Shown here in pieces: positions 33,056 through 41,972 of a stretch of DNA of 55,630 nt. Source of the DNA: Woeseiaceae bacterium. Its GTDB lineage: Bacteria; Pseudomonadota; Gammaproteobacteria; Steroidobacterales; Woeseiaceae. Both the position numbers and the translations under genes were made by a program. Positions within the stretch are counted from its first letter, which is position 1. Every line of letters starts with the position of its first letter. A model generated the notes under the pieces. It saw only the letters and a program-made list of their open reading frames with translations. It did no database searches and was not told the DNA's origin. Location: NCBI GenBank assembly GCA_030066735.1, contig JASJBB010000064.1, positions 1 through 55,630 on the forward strand, in the 5' to 3' direction.

Positions 33056-33627
33056 GACGCACCTTGCCGCAGGAAATTGGCCATGAGCCGATCGCCCTCG
33101 GGCGTCAGCACACTCTCCGGGTGAAACTGCACGCCTTCAAGCGGCAGCTCGCGGTGGCGCACGCCCATGATCTCGTCCTGGTCCGTCGTCGCCGTTATCT
33201 CGAGTTCGTCCGGCAGGCTCGTGTGCTGCGCACACAGCGAATGGTAGCGGCCGACCTCCACGGGCTGCGGCAACCCCTCGAAAATCGTCTTGCCGTCATG
33301 CCGGGCCAGCGATGTCTTGCCGTGCATCAACCGGGGTGCGCGCACGATCTCGCCGCCGAAATGCTGCACGAGGCTCTGGTGGCCGAGACAGACGCCGAGC
33401 AGCGGCACGCGGCCGGCAAAAGCCCCGATCATCTCGAGCGAGACACCCGCATCGTCGGGCCGCCCCGGTCCCGGCGAGATCACGACGTGAGTCGGCTCGA
33501 GCCGCAGCGCGTCGTCGACCGAAATCGCGTCGTTGCGGTAGACCAGCACTTCGGCCCCCTGGGCCGCAAAGGCCTGCACCAGGTTATAGGTAAACGAGTC
33601 GTAGTTGTCGATCAGCAGCATGCGCAT
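33052..33627 (-). CDS. trpG: anthranilate synthase component II (glutamine amidotransferase)
   Basis: 191 residues. It supplies ammonia from glutamine to TrpE. The class I amidotransferase triad is visible: Cys in [17 protein letters not shown] (about Cys80), with His and Glu in [13 protein letters not shown]. The oxyanion segment [11 protein letters not shown] is present. It starts one nucleotide after the trpE stop and overlaps trpD by 4 nt. The C-terminus is short, with no trpD fusion. Confidence 0.95.
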   Translation of the reverse strand: MRMLLIDNYDSFTYNLVQAFAAQGAEVLVYRNDAISVDDALRLEPTHVVISPGPGRPDDAGVSLEMIGAFAGRVPLLGVCLGHQSLVQHFGGEIVRAPRLMHGKTSLARHDGKTIFEGLPQPVEVGRYHSLCAQHTSLPDELEITATTDQDEIMGVRHRELPLEGVQFHPESVLTPEGDRLMANFLRQGAS

Positions 33628-33628
33628 G

Positions 33629-35023
33629 CTAGAGACCTTCCCCGGCTATCTCGAGGGCTCGCCGCAGGATGGCGCTCTTCGCAAGCACTTCGCGATACTC
33701 GTTTGCCGGTACCGAATCGGCCACGATGCCAGCGCCGGCCTGGAAGCTGTACTCGTCGCCCGAGAATACGAGCGTGCGGATCGTGATGGCCTGGTCCATG
33801 TCGCCACTCAGTCCAAAGTAGCCCGCGGTGCCGCCGTAAAGACCGCGGCTCACATTTTCCATTTCCTCGATGATTTCCATTGCGCGGACTTTGGGCGCCC
33901 CGACGAGCGTCCCTGCCGGGAAGCTGGCCGCAAACAGGTCGAACTGATCGCTGCCCTCCGCCAGCTCGCCCTTGACGCCGCTGACGATGTGCATCACATG
34001 GCTGTAGCGCTCGATAGCCCGATACGGGTCGACGTGGACCGAGCCGGGCTCGGCCACCCGGCCGAGGTCGTTCCTCGCAAGATCGACCAGCATGACGTGC
34101 TCCGCCGCCTCCTTCGGGTCGGCCAGCAGCGCCGCCTCGTTGGCGCGATCTTCCTCGGGCGTCTCGCCGCGCGGCAACGTGCCGGCGATCGGCCGCAGCG
34201 ACGCGGTCGAACCATTCAGCTTCACCAGCGCCTCGGGCGAGGAACCGACGACCTGCAGGTCGCCGAACTCGAGGAAAAACATGTACGGCGACGGGTTCAG
34301 CAGCCGCAATGCCCGGTAGACCTCGAACGGCGCCACGTTGCTGCGCCCCTTGAACAATACCGAGATCACGATCTGGTAGATGTCGCCGGCCGCGATGTAC
34401 TCCTTGCAGGCCGCTACGCGTTCACGAAACTCGGCTTCGGTGAAGCTCGCACCGGCCGGCGAGATCTCGACGGCGCCGTTGCCGTTCGGCACCGGTCCGC
34501 GCAGGCAGCGGATGACGTCGTCGCGCAGCGCCTTGCGCTCGGCCTCCGGACCGTCATGCAGCAGCGCAACGCGTCGCGTCAGGTGGTCGAAGACCAGCAG
34601 CGAGGCCGGCGCCACGAATGCCGCGTCGGGTATGTCCGACTGGACCTCGACGTCGCGGGGCAGACGTTCGAACAGCCGCACGACGTCGTAACCCGACACG
34701 CCGACGAGTCCGCCGGCAAAGGGCAGACCTTCCACATCGGGTCCGGGCCGCGGCGCCAGCGCAAGCGCGTGCCGCAACGAGTCGAGATATTCCTGCTGAT
34801 TCGTCGGCCTCGGGTTGCGCTCGCCATTCACCTGCAGGAAGTCGCCGTCCATGCGCACCTCGAGCGCGTCGCCGAAGCCGAGGAACGAGTAGCGAGCCAG
34901 CCGCTCGCCGCCCTCGACGCTCTCGAGCAGGAACCGCGGTCGCAGGTCGCGCAGCTTGAGGTACGCCGATACCGGCGTGTCGAGATCTGCGGCTATGTCA
35001 AACGGAGCTTCCAAATTCCTCAC
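33629..35023 (-). CDS. trpE: anthranilate synthase component I
   Basis: 464 residues from a GTG start at 35023. It converts chorismate to anthranilate. The Trp-feedback pocket word [16 protein letters not shown] is present, as are [39 protein letters not shown] and the catalytic His in [16 protein letters not shown]. An in-frame TGA 18 nt upstream and the lack of an ATG force GTG (or TTG at 35014). The N-terminus is about 20 residues shorter than in Pseudomonas-type TrpE. The start lies 5 nt beyond the attenuator T-tract. Confidence 0.93.
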   Translation of the reverse strand: MRNLEAPFDIAADLDTPVSAYLKLRDLRPRFLLESVEGGERLARYSFLGFGDALEVRMDGDFLQVNGERNPRPTNQQEYLDSLRHALALAPRPGPDVEGLPFAGGLVGVSGYDVVRLFERLPRDVEVQSDIPDAAFVAPASLLVFDHLTRRVALLHDGPEAERKALRDDVIRCLRGPVPNGNGAVEISPAGASFTEAEFRERVAACKEYIAAGDIYQIVISVLFKGRSNVAPFEVYRALRLLNPSPYMFFLEFGDLQVVGSSPEALVKLNGSTASLRPIAGTLPRGETPEEDRANEAALLADPKEAAEHVMLVDLARNDLGRVAEPGSVHVDPYRAIERYSHVMHIVSGVKGELAEGSDQFDLFAASFPAGTLVGAPKVRAMEIIEEMENVSRGLYGGTAGYFGLSGDMDQAITIRTLVFSGDEYSFQAGAGIVADSVPANEYREVLAKSAILRRALEIAGEGL

Positions 35024-35027
35024 CCAT

Positions 35028-35060
35028 AAAAAAACCCATCACCACGACTGCGGAGATGGG
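35028..35060 (-). terminator. trp operon attenuator
   Basis: On the minus strand CCCATC (35060-35055) pairs with GATGGG (35040-35035), extended by CC/GG across a T-T mismatch, followed by seven T (35034-35028). It lies between the Trp-rich leader peptide and trpE. A possible competing antiterminator pairs CTGG/GGG near 35093-35104 with CCAG/CCC near 35057-35066, overlapping the 5' arm. This is the classic ribosome-mediated trp attenuation layout. Confidence 0.85.
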
Positions 35061-35085
35061 CTCTGGAATGTCGCTCAGCCGATGG

Positions 35086-35145
35086 TCAGCCAGCCGCCCC
35101 CTCCTTCGAGGACAGCCACCACCAGTTGTTGCGACGAGCGTTCAT
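35086..35145 (-). CDS. trpL: trp leader peptide
   Basis: 19-residue ORF MNARRNNWWWLSSKEGAAG on the minus strand, with three consecutive Trp codons at positions 8-10. It is followed 26 nt later by the attenuator hairpin and then trpE. GGTGG inside the Trp codons can pair with CCATC just after the stop codon (1:2 pairing). No Shine-Dalgarno is visible, and the -10 box ends 6 nt before the ATG, so the transcript may begin at the start codon. Confidence 0.85.
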   Translation of the reverse strand: MNARRNNWWWLSSKEGAAG

Positions 35146-35151
35146 GCAGCG

Positions 35152-35180
35152 AGTATCACTGCCGCCCGGGACAAGGTCAA
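35152..35180 (-). promoter_or_regulatory. trp operon promoter
   Basis: Minus strand TTGACC (35180-35175), 17-nt spacer, GATACT (35157-35152). The predicted start point is at or beside the A of the leader-peptide ATG (35145). No TrpR-like palindrome (GTACTAGTTAAC type) is seen, so control may rest on attenuation alone. Confidence 0.65.
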
Positions 35181-35195
35181 CGGTTGCGATTGAAA

Positions 35196-37025
35196 TTACA
35201 GCTCGTACATGATCGGCAGCACGAGCGAGAAGCCTATCCACATGATGATGGTCAGTGGAATGCCCACGCGCAGGAAGTCCGCGAACTTGTAGCCGCCGGC
35301 GCTCAGGATAAGGAGGTTGGTCTGGTAGCCATACGGCGTTGCGAAGCTCATGTTGGCGCCGAACAGCACCGCGAGAATGAACGGCTCCACGCTGACGCCG
35401 AGTTGCTGGGCAATTCCGATCGCGATCGGCGTGCCGATTGCCGCTGCGGCGTTATTCGACACGATATTGGTCATTAACGTCATCAGCAGCAGGAACGCGC
35501 TCAGGATCATCGGTGTCGGCAGCGCCGACACGGACATCACGAAGCTCTCCGCCACGTAGTTGGCCATGCCCGTACCGACCAGCGCCTTACCCAGCGCCAG
35601 GGACGTCACGATGATCATCACGACCGGTATCGACAGCGCCGTTGTCGCGTCGCGCCAGCTCAGGCAACCGGTGACGATCATGAGTCCCAGGCCCACCAAC
35701 GCGCTGACCGAGATCGGCATGAGCCCGGTTGCCGCCGCCAGCACGACGAGGCCCATGATGGCCAGGGCGCGCTTCGCGTTGTGCGTGTGCGGCAGGTCGG
35801 TCGTACCGTCCAGGACGAGCATCGAGCCGCTGTCCTTGAGCTTGGAGATGGCCTCGCTGGAGCCCTGGACGAGCAGCACGTCACCGGCGCGCAGCCGAAT
35901 CATGTTGAGGTCGCCCGTGACCTGGGAACTGGGCGCCCGGGCGCGATGCAGCGCAAGCGGCATCAGCCCGTGACTGCTCGAAAATCGCGCCGCCGCCAGG
36001 CTGCGCAAATGCAGCGGCGATCCGCGGGTCACGACGACTTCGGCAAGCTGCTGCCCTTCGGCTTTGAGCGGCGTCTCCTCGTCGACCGGGTGTTCGATGT
36101 CGGAGATGTTGAACAGGGTCGCCCCGATCAGCTGCTCGTAATGCTTGAGGTTTTCGGGCGAGTCCTTCACGAACAGCCGGTCGCCGGGCTGCAACACCAC
36201 CGACGGCAGCTTGGCCAGCTGCAGCGACTCGCTGCGCTGGATCTTGTCGATGCGCATGTGGCCGCTGCATCTTGCGAGCACTTCGGACAGCTTCTTGCCG
36301 TCGGCAAAGCCGCCTTCCTTGACGTGCAGCTGGGCGCTGAAGATGCGCGGCGTCGTATCCGCCATCGGCGGCGTCCGGTCCGGCAGCAGCCGCGGCGCCA
36401 CGAGCCACAGGAACGCGATTGCGGCGCCGCCGACAATTGCCACGGGGAGCGTGAATTCGAACATCGTGAACTCGTGCATGCCGAGATCCTGCGAGATGCC
36501 GACGACCAGCAGGTTGGTCGACGTGCCGATCGTGGTCGACATGCCGCCGACGATCGTCGCCAGGCCCATCGGCAACATGACCTTGGACACCGGGAACTTC
36601 GAACGCAGTGAGGCCCCGACGAGGATCGGCATCAGCAGCACGACGATCGGCGTGTTGTTCATGAACGCGCTGAGCACCGCGCCGGCGACGAGCGTCGTCA
36701 GCAACGCCGTGATGGGCCGCGTCGCCCAGGCCTTGCCGACGACGTTGGCCAGCGGTTGCAGGGCGCCGGTGGTCTCCAGGGCCTTGCCGACCATCATCAG
36801 GGCGCAGATGGCAATCAGCGCTTCGTTGCCGAAACCGATGAAAAAGTCCGCGGGCGCCAGCGCCCGTGCGCCGTCCCTGTAGTAAGGGATGAGCTCGAAA
36901 CCGACGACGAGAATTATCAGTATGGCCAGGGACGAGGACTCGAGCGGGATCCTGTCGCGAGTGAACAGGAACAACGCAAGAACCGTCAGGACCAGTACCG
37001 CGATGCCATGTGCGTCGGGAGTCAT
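35196..37025 (-). CDS. SLC13/DASS-type anion permease with RCK_C domains
   Basis: About 609 residues. Two blocks of transmembrane helices flank a soluble central part (about 210-400) holding two TrkA_C/RCK_C-like domains (LQPGDRLFVKD and LRAGDVLLVQG). Substrate-site signatures are AFMNNTPIVVLLMP and TNIVSNNAAAAIGTP, with GTSTNLLV between. This architecture is common in bacterial sulfate, dicarboxylate or other anion uptake carriers; the ion is not readable. ATG 37025 is preferred over a GTG at 37034. It lies upstream of trp but is unlikely to belong to it, because the trp promoter lies between. Confidence 0.88.
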   Translation of the reverse strand: MTPDAHGIAVLVLTVLALFLFTRDRIPLESSSLAILIILVVGFELIPYYRDGARALAPADFFIGFGNEALIAICALMMVGKALETTGALQPLANVVGKAWATRPITALLTTLVAGAVLSAFMNNTPIVVLLMPILVGASLRSKFPVSKVMLPMGLATIVGGMSTTIGTSTNLLVVGISQDLGMHEFTMFEFTLPVAIVGGAAIAFLWLVAPRLLPDRTPPMADTTPRIFSAQLHVKEGGFADGKKLSEVLARCSGHMRIDKIQRSESLQLAKLPSVVLQPGDRLFVKDSPENLKHYEQLIGATLFNISDIEHPVDEETPLKAEGQQLAEVVVTRGSPLHLRSLAAARFSSSHGLMPLALHRARAPSSQVTGDLNMIRLRAGDVLLVQGSSEAISKLKDSGSMLVLDGTTDLPHTHNAKRALAIMGLVVLAAATGLMPISVSALVGLGLMIVTGCLSWRDATTALSIPVVMIIVTSLALGKALVGTGMANYVAESFVMSVSALPTPMILSAFLLLMTLMTNIVSNNAAAAIGTPIAIGIAQQLGVSVEPFILAVLFGANMSFATPYGYQTNLLILSAGGYKFADFLRVGIPLTIIMWIGFSLVLPIMYEL

Positions 37026-37045
37026 CGCGAGCACCGTATCTTAGA

Positions 37046-38236
37046 TCAGGCAGGCTCCGCAATCTGGCGTTCGGTAAATCTTTGCTGTAAGACCGCGGCC
37101 ACCTGGCGGTGGAAATTGACGAACTCGGCAAACGTCCACCCTGATGTGTCCGGTGGCTCGGAGATCACGCAGGCATCGGCGTAGCGCAGCAGTGGTGCGA
37201 GATTGGCGTATCGGTAGGCCGCCACTCCATCTTCCGGAAACAGCGCCCAGGGGGACATGACCAGCAGATTGCGGTGCCGCTGGGCGCTGGAGTCCAGCGC
37301 CTGGCGCCAACGCCGTTGCCAGCCCTCGCGAAGGCGCTTGTCGGGCATGGGCGGCACGCGCCCCGCCTGTTCGAGCACCGGCACAGGCCCGAACGTCTCG
37401 GCCAGGCGGCGCGATTGCCGGACCAGCGCGTCGCGCACCCGCGCAACGAGCCTCTCTGTCAGCAGCAACGTGCTGAATTCCCCGGGGTCGAGGCGCAGCC
37501 TGGCGACCATCGTGCCGATGCCCGCGAGTTCGATGGCGAGGCGCCGGTTGAGCCACGCATCGTGCCGCATGCGTGGTGTCGGCCACCTGGCGCTCGTGAA
37601 CCCGTGTTCACCCGATTCCACGGCGCCGGCGGCGGCCCGCAGCAGCCCGGCCTCGTCGACCTGCCCCTCCGCGGTGACGAAATCCGGCAGCCGGATGCGC
37701 CGCGACACCCATGCCGACGCGACCGGCGCCAGCACCTGCGTCCCGGGGATAACGACCGTGCCCGGTTCCGGACCGAGCAAGGGGCACGCCGACGCGACCT
37801 CGGTGGCCATGGCGACACGCAGGTGGCGCTCATTGCGCAGGTCCCAGAGGTCCTGCCAGCGCGTGTTCCGCGGATCGCGGACGACGCACAGCGGCCCGGC
37901 GCCGAGCTGCCGCAGGCGCGCATGCCACAGGTCCCGCGGTGCAAGACCGCCTTCGCGCACGGTCAGTGCGACCTCGCCCGGGTCTGCATTCGCGGCAACG
38001 GCCGCGTCCCGCAACAACCCGCCGACGTTCGCCAGCCCACCATCCCTGGCATCGGTCGAGATCAATTCGACGGCCAGCGCGTGCCCGCTGACGAGAATGT
38101 CGAAGGACTGCTGCGTGAAGTGATCGGCCGCAGCCGGCGATTCGGCCAGCAGGCGCGCGTCCGCCGACAGCGTGGCGCCGCTTTCCGTGTCGTCGGCGAA
38201 AAGAGTATGATCGCGGGAAACAGCCATCTTCGGCAT
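37046..38236 (-). CDS. hypothetical protein, unrecognised
   Basis: About 396 residues from ATG 38236 (MPKMAVSRDHTLF); a frame extension to 38317 would overlap the start of the divergent ppc frame and is disfavoured. It is Arg- and Ala-rich and soluble, with no signal peptide. Segments that look conserved include LCVVRDPRNTRWQDLWDLRNERHLR, shown here only as a position near residues 135-160, and LNRRLAIELAGIGTMVARL near 255. No catalytic motif recognised. It ends 20 nt before the SLC13 gene start, so the two may be co-transcribed. Confidence 0.7.
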   Translation of the reverse strand: MPKMAVSRDHTLFADDTESGATLSADARLLAESPAAADHFTQQSFDILVSGHALAVELISTDARDGGLANVGGLLRDAAVAANADPGEVALTVREGGLAPRDLWHARLRQLGAGPLCVVRDPRNTRWQDLWDLRNERHLRVAMATEVASACPLLGPEPGTVVIPGTQVLAPVASAWVSRRIRLPDFVTAEGQVDEAGLLRAAAGAVESGEHGFTSARWPTPRMRHDAWLNRRLAIELAGIGTMVARLRLDPGEFSTLLLTERLVARVRDALVRQSRRLAETFGPVPVLEQAGRVPPMPDKRLREGWQRRWRQALDSSAQRHRNLLVMSPWALFPEDGVAAYRYANLAPLLRYADACVISEPPDTSGWTFAEFVNFHRQVAAVLQQRFTERQIAEPA

Positions 38237-38357
38237 TGTCAGTACTGCCCACCCTGCGCGCTGCCCGCGTATCTGGGCGGCTTCATCAGATTTTGCGAGC
38301 GGGTTCCTAATCTCCATGGCAATAGGGGCACAGAAGACATTGCGTCGTCAGGACATC

Positions 38358-41057
38358 ATGTTCGAGGACAAGGACCAGGCGCTGCGCGACGACGTGCGCA
38401 CCCTGGGTGCGATGGTCGGCGACCTGATCCGTGAGCAGGGCGGCGAGGACCTGTTCGAATTCGTGGAAACCGCGCGGCGCCGCTCGATCAGGCGCCGGGA
38501 AGACAACGAGCTGCCCGGCGAGGAACTGGCCAGTCTCGTCGAGAACCTGGATCCCGACCTGGCCCTGCAGGTCATTCGCAGCTTCTCGACCTACTTCCAG
38601 ATGGTCAACACGGCCGAGAAAGTGCATCGTATTCGCCGCCGCCGTGAATACCTGCGTGAAGTCGGCCATTACCAGCCCGGCGGGTTCGAAGATACGCTCG
38701 TCAAGCTCAAGGCGTCGGGCGTCACCGTGGACGAGCTCCAGGAGCTGATCGATACGCTTAGCATCGAGCCGGTGTTCACGGCGCACCCGACCGAGCCGAC
38801 GCGGCGCACGATCCTGCGCAAGGAACAGAACATCGTCCGCTACCTCGTCGACCTGCTCAACCCGACGATGACCGCGCAGGAGCGGCACGCCTGTCTCGCC
38901 AACATCCGCCTGCTGATCACGACCGGCTGGCAGACTGACGAACACCCGTCGGAGCAGATGTCGGTTGCCGACGAGCTCGAGCATGTCCTGTTCTTCATTA
39001 CCGACGTCCTGTATCGCGCGACGCCACCCTTCTACGAAGACATCCTGATGGCGGTGCAGCGCATCTACGGCGACGAGGCCGACAAGATAACCGTACCGTC
39101 CATTCTCAAGTTTGCTTCCTGGGTCGGCGGCGACATGGACGGGAACCCGAACGTCAACGCCAAGACGATTCGCGCCACGCTTGCCCGGCAGCGCGCCCTG
39201 ATTCTCGACCTGTATTACAACGAGTGCGCGGCGTTATCGGCGAAGCTCAGCCAGTCGACCGAGCGCGCGGAATTCGACGAGCAGCTGCTGGCAAAGATCG
39301 AGGAGTATCACGGCGTTTTCCAGAATGCCTATCACGCGGTCCCGGCCCGGCATCGCAATATGCCGTATCGCGTCTTCCTGCGACTGATCCAGCAGCGGCT
39401 GCAGTCGACCTATGACGACGACATCTTCCCGTATGAAAATTTCCGCGAGCTGCGCGCCGACATCCAGCTCATCGAAAACAGCCTGAAATCGAACAAGGGT
39501 GAGCACGCCGGCCTGTTCGCGGTCACTAGACTGCTCCGCCGCATCGACACGTTCGGCTTTCACCTGATCACGCTCGACGTGCGCCAGGACGCCGAGGTGC
39601 ACCGCGAAGTCGTCGGCGAGTGCCTCGGTGAGGACGACTGGGACGAGTGGTCGCAGGCGGACCGCTGCGCCCGGATTCTCGAGGCGCTCGACAGCCGCGA
39701 GAGCATGCCGACATCGCTGAGCACGCAGGCGCGCAAGACCATCGGCGTCTTCCAGGCTATCGCCTTCTGTCGCCGGAAATACGGCAAACGGGCGATCGGC
39801 CCGTTCATCGTCAGCATGACGCAGGGCGCCGACGACATTCTTTCGGTGCTGTTGCTTGCGCAATGGGGCGAGCTGCACAACAAGCGCTTCGAGATACCGC
39901 TCGACGTTGCGCCGCTGCTCGAGACTGTCGACGACCTCGATCGCGGCCGCGAGATCCTCAAGGAGCTGCTCGAGACCCCGCCGTACCGGGAGCACCTGGA
40001 GCGCCGCGGCAACCGGCAGACCGTCATGATCGGCTACTCGGACTCCAACAAGGACGGTGGTCTCGCGTCGGCCCGCTGGGCGCTGCAGAACGCACAGGTA
40101 ATGCTGGTCAACGCCGTCGAGTCGGAAGACGTCGAGCTCACGCTGTTTCACGGTCGCGGCGGCACGATCAGCCGCGGCGGCAGCAAGACTCACGTCGCCG
40201 TGCTCGGCGCGCCGCCGGGGACCGTCAACGGGACCCTGCGAGTCACCGAGCAAGGCGAAATCATCAATGAGAAGTACGGCCTTCGGGGTATCGCGCTGCG
40301 CACGCTCGAGCAGGTGACGGGATCGGTCGCGCTTGCCACGGCCATGCCGCGGCACCGTGGCAACGACATGCCCGAGTGGCACGACATGATGGATGTCATT
40401 GCCGAGGAAAGCCGGCGCGTTTACCGCAAGCTCGTGTACGAAACGCCGGGTTTTTACGAGTATTTCCAGCAGGCGACACCGATCGACCTGATCCAGCGCA
40501 TGCGCATCGGCTCGCGGCCTTCCTCGCGCCGGTCCCAGCAAGGCATCCAGGACCTGCGCGCCATCCCGTGGGTATTTTCGTGGACTCAGTCGCGGTGCAT
40601 GCTGCCCGGCTGGTACGGCATCGGCTCGGGTCTCGCCAAGGCGGCCAAGGAGTTCGAGGACGGCGCGTTTCGCGAGATGTTCGCCGAATGGTATTTCATG
40701 CGGGCCCTGACGGCTGACGCCGAGATGGTGCTGGCCAAGGCCGACCTCGGCATTACCCGCCTCTACTCCGAGCTCGCCGGGGAACTGCACGAGCAGTTCT
40801 TCCCGATTATCGAAGCCGAGCACGACCTCACGCGCGACCTCATTCTCGAGTACTCGGATCACGACCTGCTGCTCGAGGGCGACAGCACGCTGCAGCGGGC
40901 GATTATGTTGCGTAACCCTTACGTCGACCCGATGAGCCTGATGCAGGTCGACCTGCTGGCGCGCTGGCGAGACTCCGACCGGGAAGACCAGCGATTGCTC
41001 GACGCGCTGCTCGCAAGCGTGAACGGCATCGCACAGGGGCTGCAGAATACCGGGTAG
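38358..41057 (+). CDS. ppc: phosphoenolpyruvate carboxylase
   Basis: 899 residues from ATG 38358 (MFEDKDQALRDDV), preceded by AGGA; an in-frame ATG at 38316 would add 14 residues. It carboxylates PEP to oxaloacetate, replenishing the TCA cycle. Diagnostic segments: the catalytic His in VFTAHPTEPTRRT, GGDMDGNPNV, GYSDSNKDGG, FHGRGGTISRGG, QSRCMLPGWYGIG, RNPYVDPM and the C-terminal QNTG. Complete. It diverges from the unrecognised gene at 38236 with about 121 bp between. Confidence 0.97.
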   Translation: MFEDKDQALRDDVRTLGAMVGDLIREQGGEDLFEFVETARRRSIRRREDNELPGEELASLVENLDPDLALQVIRSFSTYFQMVNTAEKVHRIRRRREYLREVGHYQPGGFEDTLVKLKASGVTVDELQELIDTLSIEPVFTAHPTEPTRRTILRKEQNIVRYLVDLLNPTMTAQERHACLANIRLLITTGWQTDEHPSEQMSVADELEHVLFFITDVLYRATPPFYEDILMAVQRIYGDEADKITVPSILKFASWVGGDMDGNPNVNAKTIRATLARQRALILDLYYNECAALSAKLSQSTERAEFDEQLLAKIEEYHGVFQNAYHAVPARHRNMPYRVFLRLIQQRLQSTYDDDIFPYENFRELRADIQLIENSLKSNKGEHAGLFAVTRLLRRIDTFGFHLITLDVRQDAEVHREVVGECLGEDDWDEWSQADRCARILEALDSRESMPTSLSTQARKTIGVFQAIAFCRRKYGKRAIGPFIVSMTQGADDILSVLLLAQWGELHNKRFEIPLDVAPLLETVDDLDRGREILKELLETPPYREHLERRGNRQTVMIGYSDSNKDGGLASARWALQNAQVMLVNAVESEDVELTLFHGRGGTISRGGSKTHVAVLGAPPGTVNGTLRVTEQGEIINEKYGLRGIALRTLEQVTGSVALATAMPRHRGNDMPEWHDMMDVIAEESRRVYRKLVYETPGFYEYFQQATPIDLIQRMRIGSRPSSRRSQQGIQDLRAIPWVFSWTQSRCMLPGWYGIGSGLAKAAKEFEDGAFREMFAEWYFMRALTADAEMVLAKADLGITRLYSELAGELHEQFFPIIEAEHDLTRDLILEYSDHDLLLEGDSTLQRAIMLRNPYVDPMSLMQVDLLARWRDSDREDQRLLDALLASVNGIAQGLQNTG

Positions 41058-41066
41058 AATGGCCGG

Positions 41067-41963
41067 ATGATCGTCATTTCGCGCATCCGGCTTACTCTCC
41101 TTGGCTTGCTCGCGCTGTCCTGCGTGGCCTATGCGCAGGACAAGGCCCCGGAGTTCGCCCGCGTCGTGCACGATGCCGACAATCGCCCGCGCGCGCTGCA
41201 GATGTCGATTGCGAGCTATGCGCCGGCAGCGGGCGACAGCCTGCTGCAGGTTGATCTCGTCGGAGCGATCCACATCGGCGACCCGGCTTATTACGCCGAA
41301 CTCAACGACCGCTTTCGCGAATACGACGTGCTGTTGTACGAGCTGGTCGCGCCCGAGGGTGTCAGCGGTGACCGGCTCGAGAAGCGCAAGGGCATCCTGT
41401 CGTCGACGCAGATCGGCATGACCAAGATGCTCGACCTGTCGTTCCAGCTCGATGAGATCAACTACGACGTCGCGAATTTCGTGCACGCAGACCTGTCTCC
41501 TGACGAGCTGCGCGCCAGCATGGAGGAGCGCGGCGAGTCGCTGTACGTCTATTTCTGGCGCATCTTCTTCGCCACGATGAACGAGTACGCGAAGGACCCG
41601 CTCGGGCTGCGTGACATGGAGATGCTCTCGGGCATGATCGCCGCCGAGCAGGACAACTCGTTCAAGGTGATGATCGCCTACGAGATGACAGACATCGATT
41701 CGGTGCAGGATGTTCTCGGCGACGACTCCAGCAACGCGGTCATCGGCGCCAGGAACCAGCGCGCCATCGACGTGCTGCAGCGCGAAATTGAAGGGGGCGC
41801 TACGCGCATCGGCATTTTCTATGGCGTCGCCCACATGCCCGACCTGGAAGAGCGCCTGGCCGATCAGCTCGGCCTGAGCTGGCAGAGCACCGACTGGGTC
41901 GACGCCTGGCAACTCGGCGACGGGGACCGTGGCACCCCGCGTAAGGACCTCAATAACAAATAG
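41067..41963 (+). CDS. TraB/TIKI-superfamily protein, secreted
   Basis: 298 residues with a signal peptide ending near CVAYAQ (residue 24). The superfamily marks are VGAIHIGDPAYYAELNDRF…YDVLLYELV (about 63-95) and the C-terminal IGIFYGVAHMPDLEERL (about 252-268), which carry the conserved Gly-x-x-His pairs of the TraB/GumN/TIKI fold. Some relatives are metalloproteases; activity here is unproven. It starts 9 nt after ppc and ends 9 nt before the TRAP-type gene, so the three are probably one transcript. Confidence 0.8.
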   Translation: MIVISRIRLTLLGLLALSCVAYAQDKAPEFARVVHDADNRPRALQMSIASYAPAAGDSLLQVDLVGAIHIGDPAYYAELNDRFREYDVLLYELVAPEGVSGDRLEKRKGILSSTQIGMTKMLDLSFQLDEINYDVANFVHADLSPDELRASMEERGESLYVYFWRIFFATMNEYAKDPLGLRDMEMLSGMIAAEQDNSFKVMIAYEMTDIDSVQDVLGDDSSNAVIGARNQRAIDVLQREIEGGATRIGIFYGVAHMPDLEERLADQLGLSWQSTDWVDAWQLGDGDRGTPRKDLNNK

Positions 41964-41972
41964 GAGCGGCCC

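Noticed and set aside
39234-41912. 892-codon minus-strand open frame opposite ppc
   Set aside because: A GC-rich shadow of ppc: the plus strand carries every PEP carboxylase motif, and the minus translation has no recognisable domain or ribosome-binding site.
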